DNA of 64,000 bases from Halichoerus grypus (Eukaryota; Chordata; Mammalia; Carnivora; Phocidae). Below, in pieces: positions 34,490-46,458 of this stretch. Both the position numbers and the translations under genes were made by a program. The first letter of the stretch is position 1. Each line of letters starts with the position of its first letter. The notes beneath the pieces are model-generated. The model was not told the DNA's origin. It searched no databases and saw only the letters and a program-made list of their open reading frames with translations. The DNA lies in NCBI RefSeq assembly GCF_964656455.1, contig NC_135726.1, forward strand, positions 506,001-570,000, read 5' to 3'.

Positions 34490-34721
34490 TTTTCTTTTCT
34501 TTCTTTTTTTTTTTTTAAAGGTTTTATTTATTCATTTGACAAAGGGGAGGGGAGAGAGAGAGCGAGAGCAAGCACAAGCAGGGGGAGCAGCAGAGGGAGA
34601 GGGAGAAGTAGGCTCCCCGCTGAGTAGGGAGCCCAATGCGGGGCTCAATCCTGGGACCCTGGGATCAAGACCTGAGCCGAAAGCAGACGCTTCACCGACT
34701 GAGCCACCCGGGTGCACCCCT
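34490..34721 (-). mobile_element. Can-SINE
   Basis: A complete minus copy. The perfect 14-bp duplication tgaattatgtttct lies at 34476-34489 and 34722-34735. The head carries an extra base (gggtgcacccc). Confidence 0.95.
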
Positions 34722-34735
34722 GAATTATGTTTCTA

Positions 34736-37700
34736 AAAACAAAATAGTTTCTGAAAGTAGCATGTTGTAATGATAAAAGTAGTGTTTGTATGAGCGGAGG
34801 TGTAGATTTTAATGGTTTATACTTTTACTTGAACACCTCTATTTAAAATAGACAAGTGATTGCCTTTTGACTTGCTAAAACATTGAACTTGCAAGGCGTA
34901 GTCTCGGGGTCCCTGGATGTGACGCTGAGTGGGGTGCCCTGCGCAGGCGGTGCTTACTGTAGAGAGGGGTGCGTGGCTGGCCCTTGGCCCTGCGTCCGCA
35001 AGAGCGCAGGGACTGGAGGTCTTGCTAACAACAGAACCAGCTGTTGATGTGCTGGCAATTCCAGGGGTCCTACCTGAGCAACAAGGTTGGAGGGTGCCCC
35101 TCCGGACCCCCGCGTGTTTTGCCGTCTGGTATTCAAACAGAGAGCGACGCGCTCCCGGGCTCGTCTGGTAGGAGCGGCAGCCCTTCCTGGCCCAGCCGCC
35201 AGCCCCGTGCTCATTGGCCGTTAGGGGCAGTCTGTGAGCACAGCACGCGTGGCTGCCTCTTTACAGTTTATTCTTGTTCATTTTTTGTTAGTGGGAACCA
35301 GAGTTCTGAACATTGCATCCTAATGGCTGACGAGATGCTGCCTTGGAGACAAGTGAGCCCACCAGAATGTCACGTGGTGCTCAGGTGACCCATCTGGTTC
35401 CACGGTACGCCTATTTTATGTTAAACTCAGCCCTCTAACGGGATAGCAGAAGATGTTATGAAGTTAGATGGAAGTTGAGATTCAAGCTGAAAGATGCCCA
35501 TTTAGTTGTGCCCAGATTTGATTAAAGAAACCTTACAAAGCTCTAGGGTATTTTGGCCTGCTAATACCATATTTTAAACCTTAGTGTTATAATTAAAACT
35601 TCCATTAACATAAAAACCGATTTTCGTTCTTTTGAAAAGTTTACTGTCTAGCTCACCTCCTCCCACACTATCCCGCCCCCATGTTTCTCGGTGCCTTTGC
35701 GTTTTCGTGGGCATAGTGACTTACAGGGGATCCGTGGGCATGCTGGCCGCAGCTCATGGGGAAGGAATGGAGACACAGTGTGGCCCCACCCAGAGCTAAT
35801 AGGTGGGTCTCTCTCAGAGTGTTTGTGATTGGGAACACTGCAGCCTGAGCGGCTGGCCTCGGGCTGGGATTGCAGAGCCAGTCTTTGGGCTGGAGTCCCA
35901 CAGAGACAGCCGGGTGGGGGGGCTGGGCAGAGGAAGGTTTGCCCTTGAGCTGGGGGGAGGGGGGGGTGTAGCCAGAGAATCTTTTGAGTGGTTTTTATAG
36001 GAAAAGCTATGATCAGGTGCATAGGCTCACGTAACCTCCTTAAACTAAAACCTCACTTAAAAAAAAAAAAAAAAAAAAAACAGAAAACAAACAACTATGT
36101 TTGGGGCTGGCTCTCTGGCATTCTTCACTTGGGACTGCTGTTCTGGGTTTCTGCTCAGAGTCTTTTCTTGGAACTACCTTACCAGAGGGCGGTTGGGGCT
36201 TCTGTGTCCCCTACCCGTAGGAAAAATCACACTGAAGAATGCCTGCTGATGTGCATCTTCCGGGAACTCTTGAGGCCTATGAGGGGCACATACCTTCATG
36301 TTATGTTCTCTTCCCCCTCTACAAAACCCAAGAAAATAGGTAGCATTTTCCACGTTTTTAGTCTTATGATTCTAGGTCTCCTTTGAGGAGGGCCTCAGGT
36401 AGTAGAGTTTTCAAGGTTCCCTAGCTGACCGGTGGCAGAGTGAGTGTTGGAGTCTCAGGGTCCTTACATAAATACAAGAGATAGTCATGTTAGCACTTGA
36501 CTTCAGGGAGGATGGAAGGAGGCTGGTGGGAAGGGGCAGGGTGGTGGGAAGCCCAGTGAAGGGAGGAGGCTGTGCGGGTTTGCTGTAGCGGCTGGCATTC
36601 CCTGGGGCCCTCTTTTAGATTTGTCCTACGATCATGCCCCAGGCACATCTCCTCCTCTTTAATAGAGGAGTGAGGTCTTCCCCCAGCACCTGTTGCCCCC
36701 AAGGCTTTGCTCCTGGGCAGACGTGATGTGCTTAAAATGGGCCAGGGCTAGAGAGAGGCTCTGGGAAAGAATCAGCAAAACCTCTGTCCAGGGTGAGGCC
36801 CATTTCTAAAGGCCTTCTGCCTGTCATCCTTTTCCTTCTGTGTTGTCCAGGGAACGAGCTGCTGGACCTGGCCTTCTCTGCCTAGTCAGGCCCCTTACCA
36901 ACATGGCTGGCACCTCGCACACCTTCCCCTTGCCTCCATTTATGTGGCAGTCTGGCTGGCTGTTGGCAGTGCCTTGCTCACTGACATAATGCAGTGGTGT
37001 CCTGAGGGCCGTAGCCTCGTCCTGGGAGCCTGCTGCCGTGGAGGACGTCCGTACAGGCCTGCGCCGCTTGGTGCCAGGATGAGGGTTCCTGTCTGGTCAG
37101 TCAGGCACAGGTGGTCTGCTGGCTGGCTGTGTGCACCCAGTGCTCTTGCCAGAACCGCGGCCTCCCAGGCGTGCAGCTGTGGCCGGCTGGACTTCAGGGG
37201 AGCAGCACCGCCATGTTGCGTCTGTAACTGCGGAAGGACACCTGTGATTCCCCCACATGCTGGGAGTGAGGTCCTGCTCCTGACCTAGTGGTTGATCCGT
37301 CTGGCCTTTTTTTTTTTTGAAGTTAAATGGAAGCTGGAGTTTTATTGTATGAGCAAAGGAGTTGATTTCTTTGCTCTGTCTGTGCTGTTGGTGGTCCTGG
37401 CACTGATGAGGTGGGGTTGGGGCAGGGAGCGGCTCGTTGCAGTGGTCGGTCCTGCTGGGCTTACTGAACGTCGTCCCTGCGCATCCTCCCCATCCACTCT
37501 CTGCACTCCCTTCCCTTCAGTGTCTCTGGGCTGCCGTCGTGGCGGCCTGGCCTGTCTGTAGCCCTCACGTCACGCTCCCTCACCTCTCCTCCTCGTGCTC
37601 TCCACTGCTGTCTATGCGTCTTCCTCTGGGCAGTGGCACACTTGGGCAGGGCACAGCCTGGGGAGGGGGCACAGCTTTGTTTGATGTCGTGGGTTGTGCT

Positions 37701-38655
37701 TGGTGAGCTCAGGGGCGACACTCGGGCCTATCTTCTTGAAGGGCGTCTTTCTCCTGATTGTTTGATGTGGGCACGTGCTGCATCTAGCCAGCTCCATGTC
37801 TGCTCCCCTGCCCTGAGCTCTCCTTGTCCTCTCTGTCCCCCGAGGTCCTGAGCACCAGGGGTGCGTCTGTCTCTCTCACCAAAGCTGTCCTTTTTCCATG
37901 GCTCATGTTGGTGTCTTCACCCCTCACGTCCTTCTGTTTCTCCTCCAGGACTGCTTGTAAGTTCTTTGGCTGGTTTGGATGGTTTGTAACTGGGTTCCTT
38001 CTCCCCACCTTGGTGAGTGCTGGGGACGTGGTCCCTGCCTTTGTGTGAGGCCTGGGGACAGTTCTGTGCTCTGGCCACAGTGTGGGTGTAAAATGTGTTT
38101 GCCTGGAGGCCATCCTGCATGTGCTGTCGTCCAGAGTAACTGGGTCTTGAAGGGCCTCCGACTCAACAGCACTAACCCCTTGCTGTGTGTTTATAATTAA
38201 GAAACAGAAAACAAAGTGCATACCTGGATTTAGGACCGCGGCGATTTTCTGGTTGAAGGTTTGCTGGAGGCCAGTTGAGATTCACTGTAATGCATCTCGT
38301 AGGTAGGGGAGAGCTGGAGGGACATGGGAGGACTCTGAGCCCTAAGGGCCTGGGGTGTCCGGGAGGGTTCTCAGGACACTTTGGAAATCCAGGAGCATGT
38401 TTCCTGATGAGGAACCGAAAGGACACACCTTGCCTTGAAGGTAATCACATCTGTCCTCAGGAAGCGTGCTCGGCAAGTCACTGCTTTTGAGGTAGGCTCT
38501 GTCCGTAGCTGTTTTGCAAATGTGCGCTATAGAGTGTTTTCTCTCCTCGTTATTACCCAAGTAGGGCATCTATTATAAGCTAGTGAAAATTATTTGAGCG
38601 CACAGATTCTGGGGGAAAATCTGCTCTGAGATTCATTTAGAAATAACCTTGGGGA
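34736..38655. other. Long unique block, no gene demonstrated
   Basis: Nearly 4 kb. A MIR-like minus patch may lie at 36300-36465, and an A-run at 36060-36080 (about 20 A's after cctcactt) could be the tail of an unnamed retroposon. The minus frames of 124 aa (35648-36022) and 145 aa (37784-38221), and the + frame of 114 aa (36944-37288), show no recognisable family. Confidence 0.4.
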
Positions 38656-38756
38656 CTGGGTGCCTGGCTGGCTCAGTTGGTAGAACACACAACTCATTAT
38701 CTTGGGGTTGTGAGTTGGAGCCCCTTGTCAGGTGTAGAGATTACTTAAAATCTTTT
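38656..38756 (+). mobile_element. Can-SINE, old short form
   Basis: The head ctgggtgcctggctggctca is followed by the tRNA-like 'tgggttgtgagttggagccc' type middle and a degraded tail, ttacttaaaatcttt, in which the next SINE landed. Confidence 0.85.
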
Positions 38757-38978
38757 AAATTTTTAAATTTTTAATTTTTTAATTTTTTTAAGATTTTATT
38801 TATATATTTCACAGAGAGAGACACAGTGGGAGAGGGAACACAAGCAGGGGGAGTGGGAGAGGGAGAAGCAGGCTTCCCGCGGAGCAGGGAGCCCGATGCG
38901 GGGCTCGATCCCAGGACCCTGGGATCATGACCTGAGCTGGAGGCAGACGCTTAACCGACTGAGCCACCCAGGTGCCCC
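38757..38978 (-). mobile_element. Can-SINE inserted in the preceding SINE's tail
   Basis: A complete minus copy, opposite in direction to its host, with the head gccacccaggtgcccc. The word aaaatctttt stands at both borders. Confidence 0.93.
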
Positions 38979-38984
38979 AAAATC

Positions 38985-39202
38985 TTTTTTTTTAAAAATA
39001 ATTTATTAGAGTGAATAGTGTGAGAGTGTGCACATGCAGGTGCTAGCGGGGGGAGGGCAGAGGGTGAGGGAGAGAGTGTCAAGCAGGCTCCACGCTGAAC
39101 GAGGAGCCAGCGTGTGCAACTCAGTGTTAACGACCCTGAGATGAGGACCTGAGCCGAAATCAAGAGTCTGACGCTTAACTGATGGCACCACCCAGGCGCC
39201 CC
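38985..39202 (-). mobile_element. Can-SINE, third of the stack
   Basis: Diverged: the GA middle is replaced by 'gtgagagtgtgcacatgcag', and the head is caccacccaggcgcccc. The word ttaaaatctt follows at 39203, a third copy of the shared target. Confidence 0.88.
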
Positions 39203-40309
39203 TTAAAATCTTGAAAGAGAGAGAGAGCTCTTAAAGAAAAGAGAGTGCTGTGAGGAATACTGAAGGAGAGATGTTTTGCTGTGTCTTCCCTCCTGCTTTG
39301 CCCAGGTGTCACCTGGCTGTCAGGTGGGTGGTGTGCAGGGAGCCTGCGGTCGTGGCCTTGGGCCTGCTCTTGACCATGACCCAGGTGCCTTGTGGGGAGA
39401 AGAAACCATTAGATGCTCCTTTTCAGAAGTCTGATCTCAGTTTTATTTAAAACAACATGTTGCGTTTCTGGTGGTCTGAGCTGAGTCCTCTCCTGCTTGC
39501 TGATGAGCTCACGGTGCCCACAATAGAGAAAAGAATGCCGACCAGAGCTCAGCAGTGTGTTTACACGGCGCGAACAGGTTGAAAGCCGGCTCTCTGTTGA
39601 GACCCGTGGCGCCGTGGGCTCTCCGAGCAGCCCTGTGGGGTTGGGGAGGGGAACGCAGCCTCAGCCTCGGTGCTCCTGGAGCAGGTGACGCTCAGAGCAT
39701 CTCCCGCTCGGGCTTCAGGGCAGCGACCACGGCTGTGTCCTCTCCTGGGCAGAGCTGCATCTGCCTCAGGACTGACCGTGGCCTCCTGTTTGCCTCAGAC
39801 CCCTTCATGCCGTGTGCCTGAGGGGTCCTAGCGGGGCGGGGTGAGCTGCTGTGGCTCTTTGTCCTCCCCAGGAATTACAGCAGGTCCCTGCCCTTGAGGG
39901 CGTGCAGGGCGGGCAGCGTCGTCCTGCCTTGGGCCCCCTTCCGGTAGTCCACCTTCTGCGGGCCTACGGGTATCTCAGGTGTGGGTGTTCGTAGGGGCAT
40001 GTGCCGCCAAGTCGGCTGGAGGGCCACGTGCCCACAGGAGTGTGCTGACCGCTGCCTTGCTAGAGGGCTCCTTTTCTCAGGTGAGCCTGTTCCCCGCGGG
40101 TCCCGCTAGCCTTCAGGGAGGCCGGGCTGGCTGCTCGCCCGGCTGACTCCCAGAGCTGCTCCTCGCTTTGGATCCTGTGGTGGGGGGGGGGTGAGTCCGC
40201 AGCGCGGTGCCATCACACAGCTGGGCCCCGTGGCGTGCCCTCCCTGGAGGCTGGCGGCGTCTGTGTGCGGGCACTTGGCACTGTTGTTTGGGGAAGTCGT
40301 GGTGGTGGT
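39203..40309. other. Unique GC- and CpG-rich block
   Basis: From about 39550 to 40260 CG dinucleotides are frequent compared with neighbouring DNA (cgtggcgccgtgggctctcc; tagcggggcggggtgagc). It may be a small CpG island, or GC-rich intron. The 88-aa + frame at 39555 has no recognised domain. Confidence 0.4.
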
Positions 40310-40500
40310 CTTTTTTAACCTACAAAATTTTATTAAAGAATAGCTGGACAACTTTTACAATTTGAAATCATCAAGAAAAAAATGAGATGAATCCATCTCT
40401 TAATAAGGAGAGAAGATAATTTGGACAAACCACATCATTTTGATGGGAAAGTACTTTTTAAGCCACCACCAGCTGCTAAATCCTGGGCAAACATTTGTTA
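40310..40500 (-). terminator. Possible minus-strand mRNA 3' end
   Basis: On the minus strand an A/T-rich, UTR-like segment ends in AATAAAATTTTGTAGG (complement at about 40318-40333), a canonical poly(A) signal. No A-run follows, so it is either a real 3' end or chance. No coding sequence feeding into it was recognised. Confidence 0.25.
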
Positions 40501-41883
40501 CGTTCAGCCTCAGTGTGGTGTACAACAGCGGGGTTTTGGCTCTTCCCGAGGTGTCTCCCCCATGCAGCACAGACCTTCCAGGAAACGAGGCCGTGCTCGA
40601 CGTGGTCTTAGACTTGGTAGGGACAGACCGGCTCTGCATTCTTGTGGGGTCAGCCTGAGACCAGCGAGTGACAGGGCCACACGGTGATTGTTGGAGAGTA
40701 TCTCTGTGGCTGGTTTGAGCTGGCAGGCGGTGGGTGTTTCACAGTGGTCCTAAAGCAGGAGGGCTGTGGAGTCTTCCTGTCAGCAGGGCTTTCTGGGAAG
40801 TGTTTCACCTGAAGCGTGGAGGAGCATTTCACACTGTGTAGCTCCTAGCACTGCTGCACGTGCTAATGTAGACGTGCTGCTGAGGTCACTCGCTGCCGCG
40901 TCTGTGTGCCCAGGCAGGGCCCCGGCAGAGACACTCAGCTCGGGGAGGCCGTGGGGGTGCTGCTGTGCTTTACACCGCGGGTCGGGAGCATGGGAGGACG
41001 TGGCGTCTCTGCTTTGTGCCTCCAGCCTGCCCCCCCCTCCCCAAAGTGTCCCCGTGTGTAGAGAGCCCGAGTCACCTTCCTGTGCTAGTGCTTGGGGCCT
41101 TCACAGTTTGCCAAATCTGTTTGCTCCAAAGTGGTGTAAATTTAAAACAAACCAAAAGTAACTTTGGGTTGTTTCTGGGGGCTTGGGGGTGGACAGGGAC
41201 TGGGGCAGGGATGGGATTTGGGGTGAGCAGGAGACAAGCTCTCTCCTGCCTCCGCATTCCTCAGGCGTCTGCCCAGTGGTTTTAAGAGGCGTCCACCTCA
41301 GGAAACTGTCCCTGTGACGCTGAAACCCGCCCAGGCAGAAGGACAGCCCCAGGCTGTAGTCTCTCTTGGGCCTCTGAGGGGGCACCTCCTGGTCCAGAGA
41401 CATGTGAGGCCCTTGCCCGGACCCCTTGGGAAGCGCACTTGAGTGTGTCCAGCCAGTGTGTCTGAGCTCACGCCACTTCACTTTTCTTTCAGAGAGTAGA
41501 CTCGTGATTCTTCACCTGGGTTTAGAACACTTAAGAGTTCACTGGGGTCTTCAGCTATTTCAAGATGTCACCAAGTTCTCCAAAAACAATTTAATTTTAC
41601 TCATTTGCTCAACACATAGAGTGTCCTGTGGTCCTTTCTGATCATTTTTGGGTGTCAGTTCTGCAACAGGATTGACGCTCAGGTCCTCTGATGCCAAATC
41701 CTACGTGGCAGAGTGCACGTCCCAGGAAGAGGGACCACGGGCACTTGGGGTGACTTGGAACCATTCAGTTCACCACATGCTGCAGGCCCCCCCCACCCCG
41801 CCCCACCCCACCCCACCGGTCACGGAGACCTTCATTTCCTCATCTGTAAATTAGAGGTCACCTGCATTACATGATTCTGGATC
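40501..41883. other. Unique sequence
   Basis: The minus frame of 126 aa (41101-41481) and the + frame of 131 aa (40766-41161) are without known domains. A run of CCCC blocks at 41785-41815 is G-quadruplex-prone on the minus strand. Confidence 0.4.
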
Positions 41884-42056
41884 CATCCTCCCTCCCTCCC
41901 TCCCTCCCTTCTTTCCTTTTTCTTTTTCTTTTTTTTTTTTTTTAAAGGAGAGGGAGAAGCAGGCCCCCGCGCCGTGCGGGGCTCGATTCCAGGACCCTGA
42001 GATGATGACCTGAGCTGAAGGCAGACGCTTAACGGACTGAGCCACCCAGGCGCCCC
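41884..42056 (-). mobile_element. Can-SINE with internal deletion and (CCCT)n tract
   Basis: The body passes directly from ttttaaaggagagggagaag to the cgatt…gccacccaggcgcccc half, so most of the GA middle is gone. A tctccctccctccctcc tetranucleotide run (41886-41910) precedes the T-run. Confidence 0.85.
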
Positions 42057-42573
42057 TGGGGTGTATTTTTCTTTTGAAACCTCTCAAATCTATATAATCC
42101 TTTCATCTTGACATTCAGAGAGTGATACTGGGTTGGGGTTTACAAAAGGACACTGTAAAATTTAAAATAGGATTTTATTCTTGCCACACAAAAAGAACAT
42201 GCCGCAGCCAGAGGCAAATGGGCCTGTTGTGTCCCTGACCCATAGCCAACAGGGGATGCTCTGCTGGTCTTCACATACCCCAGTCAGAGGGGACTACATT
42301 TCCTGTTTCTGTAGAAGAAGCAAGGACTGCAGAAAGGTCCAGCACGTGGGGTTGGTCATACTGCTTTGGTTAAAGTAAACAAAGAAAATGTGTAGTTGGA
42401 ATAGGGAAGAGTACTTGAATAGTTTTTGACTTAATTTTGGAGATTTTCTTTATATAACACCCAGACTGCACAAAGGGTGAAGGTCAGTGGCAGCGCGGAG
42501 CCCCTGTGGGGCAGGAGGGCTGCTCCTCAGCTGCCACATTCAGGCCCCTGGTCTTTCACTGGTGTTTGGTTTT

Positions 42574-42770
42574 TTTTTTTTTTAAAGATTTTATTTATTT
42601 ATTTGACAGAGACAGAGATAGCGAGAGCAGGAACACAAGCAGGGGGAGTGGGAGAGGGAGAGCAGGCTTCCCGCCGAGGAGGGAGCCCGATGTGGGACTC
42701 GATCCCAGGACCCTGGGATCATGACCTGAGCCGAAGGCAGACGCTTAACGACTGAGCCACCCAGGCGCCC
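42574..42770 (-). mobile_element. Can-SINE
   Basis: A complete minus copy. The perfect 18-bp duplication tcactggtgtttggtttt lies at 42556-42573 and 42771-42788. Confidence 0.96.
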
Positions 42771-42788
42771 TCACTGGTGTTTGGTTTT

Positions 42789-44200
42789 GCAGCATGGTGC
42801 ATTGGTGACTTGGTGAGCTTTGGTTTGCCGAGTTATTTAGATCATCCACATGCTGACTTCCTGCATCTTGCCAGGTGTTTGTGCAGCCACACCTCTCATC
42901 AGGGGAGCCTTAACGCTCTCAGAAGCTATCTGCTCGTGGTGGGGAGTTTGCCAAAATTCTAATATTTGACCAATACAAGAAGCTTTGCATTGGCAATAAA
43001 TTGGTTTAGGTGTTTCCCTTATAATGGCAGTCTTGTTTTGTTATTTTCCAGAAATGATCTGCAAGATCCCACGCCAGAATAACAAGAGTTTGTGAATCAG
43101 TCACTGTTTCCCATAAAAGCGATGTCCCCTGGAACAGTGCTTGTACTCGAGACAGCTATTTGGTGTACAGAAGAGATGCTTCACGCACACTTCTCAGTTT
43201 GTCACATAGGCTATGAAAAAGACAAGCACGGAGACTTGGGATTTAATGAAATTAGTAATTACTGCTTTATCATGGAGGCTCTCAAGCAAATTTAGACCAT
43301 CACCTTTGCATCATCAGTGCAGGTACTACCCCAGCTAAAAAGGCAGTGTTATAATGGGAAACATTTTGAAAGGGTTGCAGGGATCTCCAAGGGTTTGGAC
43401 CCCATTTTGGAAACAGCTGTATGAAGCTGTTCAGTCTGTGTGAAAAATGTAGCTGAACAAACCAAGTCACCCTAAGTGTTTATCCACAACTAGAAATTTC
43501 ACGGCCTTAGGAGAATCTGATCGTGTCCGGTATCTCCCTGCAGTACACGCAGTAGTGCGCATTTTCAGGGGGATCCTGATTCGGTGGACCCTGGGCAGTG
43601 AACCTCTCCCGAAGTTCTCGTGGAAATGTAGAGCTCTTCCCCCTCAAAATGAGATCGTGTATCTGTCCTGGGGTGTGTGCTCGTGGGTTCAGCATGCATC
43701 CTCAGCTGTGTTTTCCCTTCCTCTGACTCGGCCTTCTCTTTCGAGCCAGAGTTACGGATGAGCACTGCGGTGGCAGGCTGGGGCTCACACACGCTCCTCG
43801 CATGGCTCTTCCTGCCTCAGAACCGACCCTGCACCTCCTGTTGTACATGGATTCTCTCACATTATTTAAGTCATGTTGCTTACTCTCTGCTCACTTTATT
43901 TAATCTTACCTTTTAGTCAGCCTGGTCACTGGATTTAAAAATTTGTCTTTGTTTTTCCAAATCTTGTGGATCTTTAAGGATGATATGGATTGCAGTGACT
44001 TAAAATGTATCATTGCATATTTGCTAGTTAGGAGGACTTCTTAAAGTTATGAAGTTCCATAGACTCAGCTTATAGCAGTCTCCTAAAAATCGCTGTCTCT
44101 GAACTGGCTGTGATGAGACTACCAGACAGACTTTGACACGAGGCTGGAGCTGATTTGCTTTAATTGGGAGTGAGGACCCTGGACCTTTTTCAACATCTCA
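42789..44200. other. Unique sequence with a possible unclassified repeat
   Basis: The segment 43060-43420 (ccagaaatgatctgcaagat … tttgcatcatcagtgcaggt) has the look of an old transposon or retrocopy, but I cannot name it. Its 67-aa frame (43092-43295) has no recognised domain. The rest is featureless. Confidence 0.3.
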
Positions 44201-44239
44201 GCAACCTCCTGGTTTGTTTGTGGGTTTTTGGTTTTGTTT

Positions 44240-44442
44240 TTTAAGATTTATTTTTTATTTGAGAGAGAGAATGAGAGCACATACACGCAAGCTCAGCGGG
44301 GAAGGTAAGAGGGAGAGAGAAAACCAAGCGGCCTCCGTGCTGAGCATGGAGCCCGATGGCGGCACTCGATGAGATCATGACCAGAGCCGAGCCGAAGGTA
44401 GATGAGTCAGATGCTTACTGACTCAGCCACCCTGGGGGCCCC
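44240..44442 (-). mobile_element. Can-SINE (diverged)
   Basis: Tail ttttttaagatttatttttt, middle with 'catacacgcaagctcagcgg', head actcagccaccctgggggcccc. Substitutions are many compared with the copy at 44460. Confidence 0.85.
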
Positions 44443-44459
44443 TGCAACCCCCCCCCCCC

Positions 44460-44676
44460 TTTTTAAAGATTTTTATTTATTTATTTTTTATAAAGATTTT
44501 ATTTGTTTGACAGAGAGAGACACAGCGAGAGAGGGAACACAAGCAGGGGGAGTGGGAGAGGGAGAAGCAGGCTTCCCGCGGAGCAGGGAGCCCGATGCGG
44601 GGCTCGATCCCAGGACCCTGGGATCATGACCTGAGCCGAAGGCAGACGCTTAATGACTGAGCCACCCAGGCGCCCC
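44460..44676 (-). mobile_element. Can-SINE
   Basis: A near-consensus minus copy with a double tail (tttttaaagatttttatt, then taaagattttatttgtttga) and the head gccacccaggcgcccc. It follows the C-run at the end of the neighbouring SINE's target (gcaacc). Confidence 0.94.
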
Positions 44677-45626
44677 AGCAGCCTTTTGTTTTTAATTCTT
44701 TAGGCCAGTAATTATGATCTATGCTGTAAAATCCTGTAGATATCTTTCAAATGTAATTCCCATATAGGAAGTGATCTCTTTCAGGTTTTATTGAGATGAG
44801 GAGGGAAAAACAGTCTTTCTTATCTGTCAGAGGCTTTTTTTGTGTTAGGATGAGTGTGTTGGTTGTTGAGAGTGGCAGGGCAGGCTTAATGGGGTTGAGG
44901 CCCTTTGTTTTCCGTGACCTGGAAGCCCAGTTGGGGTTACAGTCTTAGCATGGGGCCACATTGTGGGTGGACCAGCAAGGACCCTTGAGCTGCTCACCTC
45001 TGCACTAGATTGTGCGCAAGGCTGCCGAGTGCTCCGCATCGGGACGGCACGAAAGGGGCCACAGAGGACCATCCCTGGGAGTCACTTGCATTGCTGGATA
45101 TGCATCATCAAAACTGTTGGTCAGGACCCACTTCCATTTTTGACAAATGGTAGTGTGAGCTTTCCTTATTTGTAGCCTTCAGAATTACATCAATCCCTAT
45201 TAAAGAACTGTCTTTGTGATTCTTTTTTGGCATCAGTTTTTTTCTAAATTGATAAATGCCAATAAAATCTCTAAATTCCAAATAAAAACGGTAATTCTCA
45301 CTGTCTGACATATTTCCTTCTATTGAGTAAATAACACCTGTTGGTGCAAGATGCCATGTGAAACTCGACTGGGTTTCCGGGTCAAGAGTAATGGCGTACC
45401 TGGAATGCTTGTTGAACGTCGAGCATCCTGATAGGTGGTGAACAGAAGCATGTGTTAGAAGGGGACTGTGGGTCAGGAATCCCAGGGAGGCAGCACGAGG
45501 CTCTGTCTCCTTGGCTGCTCTGGGACCAAGGGAACGCCCCACAGAATGTGGGCTTGGGAAGCAGAGCAACCAGATCCTGGAGGCATGGTGACTAGAAGGA
45601 CAGTCGTCCCCACAGAGACAGGAGAC
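44677..45626. other. Unique sequence
   Basis: A 185-aa minus frame (45108-45665) crosses from unique DNA into the L1 insertion at 45648, so it is not a conserved gene. No domain was recognised. Confidence 0.4.
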
Positions 45627-45647
45627 AGAAAGAAGGGGATGGTTGGA

Positions 45648-45914
45648 AGAAGAACCATGAGACACAATGGACTCTGAAAAACAAACTGAGGGTTCTAGAG
45701 GGGAGGGGGTTGGGAGGATGGGTTAGCCTGGTGATGGGTATTGAGGAGGGCACGTTCTGCATGGAGCACTGGGTGTTATGCACAAACAATGAATCATGGA
45801 ACACTATATCTAAAACTAATGATGTAATGTATGGGGATTAACATAACAATAAAAAATTTAAATTAAAAAAAATAAAATAAAATTCTATATTGAAGTAAAA
45901 AAAAAAAAAAAGAA
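45648..45914 (+). mobile_element. 5'-truncated L1 3' end with perfect duplication
   Basis: The terminal 3' UTR of a carnivore L1: 'aacaaactgagggttctaga', 'gggttagcctggtgatgggt', 'tggagcactgggtgttatgc' and 'atgaatcatggaacactata', then aacaataaaaaatttaaatt and an A-run. A perfect 21-bp duplication lies at 45627-45647 and 45915-45935. Only about 250 bases of L1 were copied. The perfect flanks indicate a recent event. Confidence 0.95.
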
Positions 45915-46230
45915 AGAAAGAAGGGGATGGTTGGAGAAGCTGTGGTTTGGGCATGATGGATTTGAGGAGCCCGTGGGAAAAGGGACCATTGTAAGGGTTG
46001 TGCAGGATTTGGGAGACCATTTAGGACAGGAAGTGGAGGCCTGGAGTCCCCCACATGTGTGTGTATATGTGTGCATGTGCTTGCGTGCACGTGTGCATGT
46101 ACACAGACATACATACACACACATGGAGAAGAGTCAGGAAAAAAGAAGGGAGATTTGTTTATGAGCAGAGCAAACCAACAGAAGCACCCTAACATAACAT
46201 AGTAATCTTCAGCAGGCAGATTTGATTTTT

Positions 46231-46423
46231 TTTTTTTTTAAAGATTTATTTATTTGACAGAGAGAGAGACAGCGAGAGAGGAAACAGAAGGAGTGGGAGT
46301 GGGAGAGGGAGAAGCAGGCTTCCCACCGAGCAGGGAGCCCGATGCGGGACTCGATCCCAGGACCCTGGGATCATGACCTGAGCCGAAGGCAGACGCTTAA
46401 CGACTGAGCCACCCAGGAGTCCC
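46231..46423 (-). mobile_element. Can-SINE
   Basis: A complete minus copy. The perfect duplication aggcagatttgatttttt begins at 46214 and again at 46424. The head is gccacccaggagtccc. Confidence 0.95.
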
Positions 46424-46458
46424 AGGCAGATTTGATTTTTTAAAGAAATTAAAAGATG

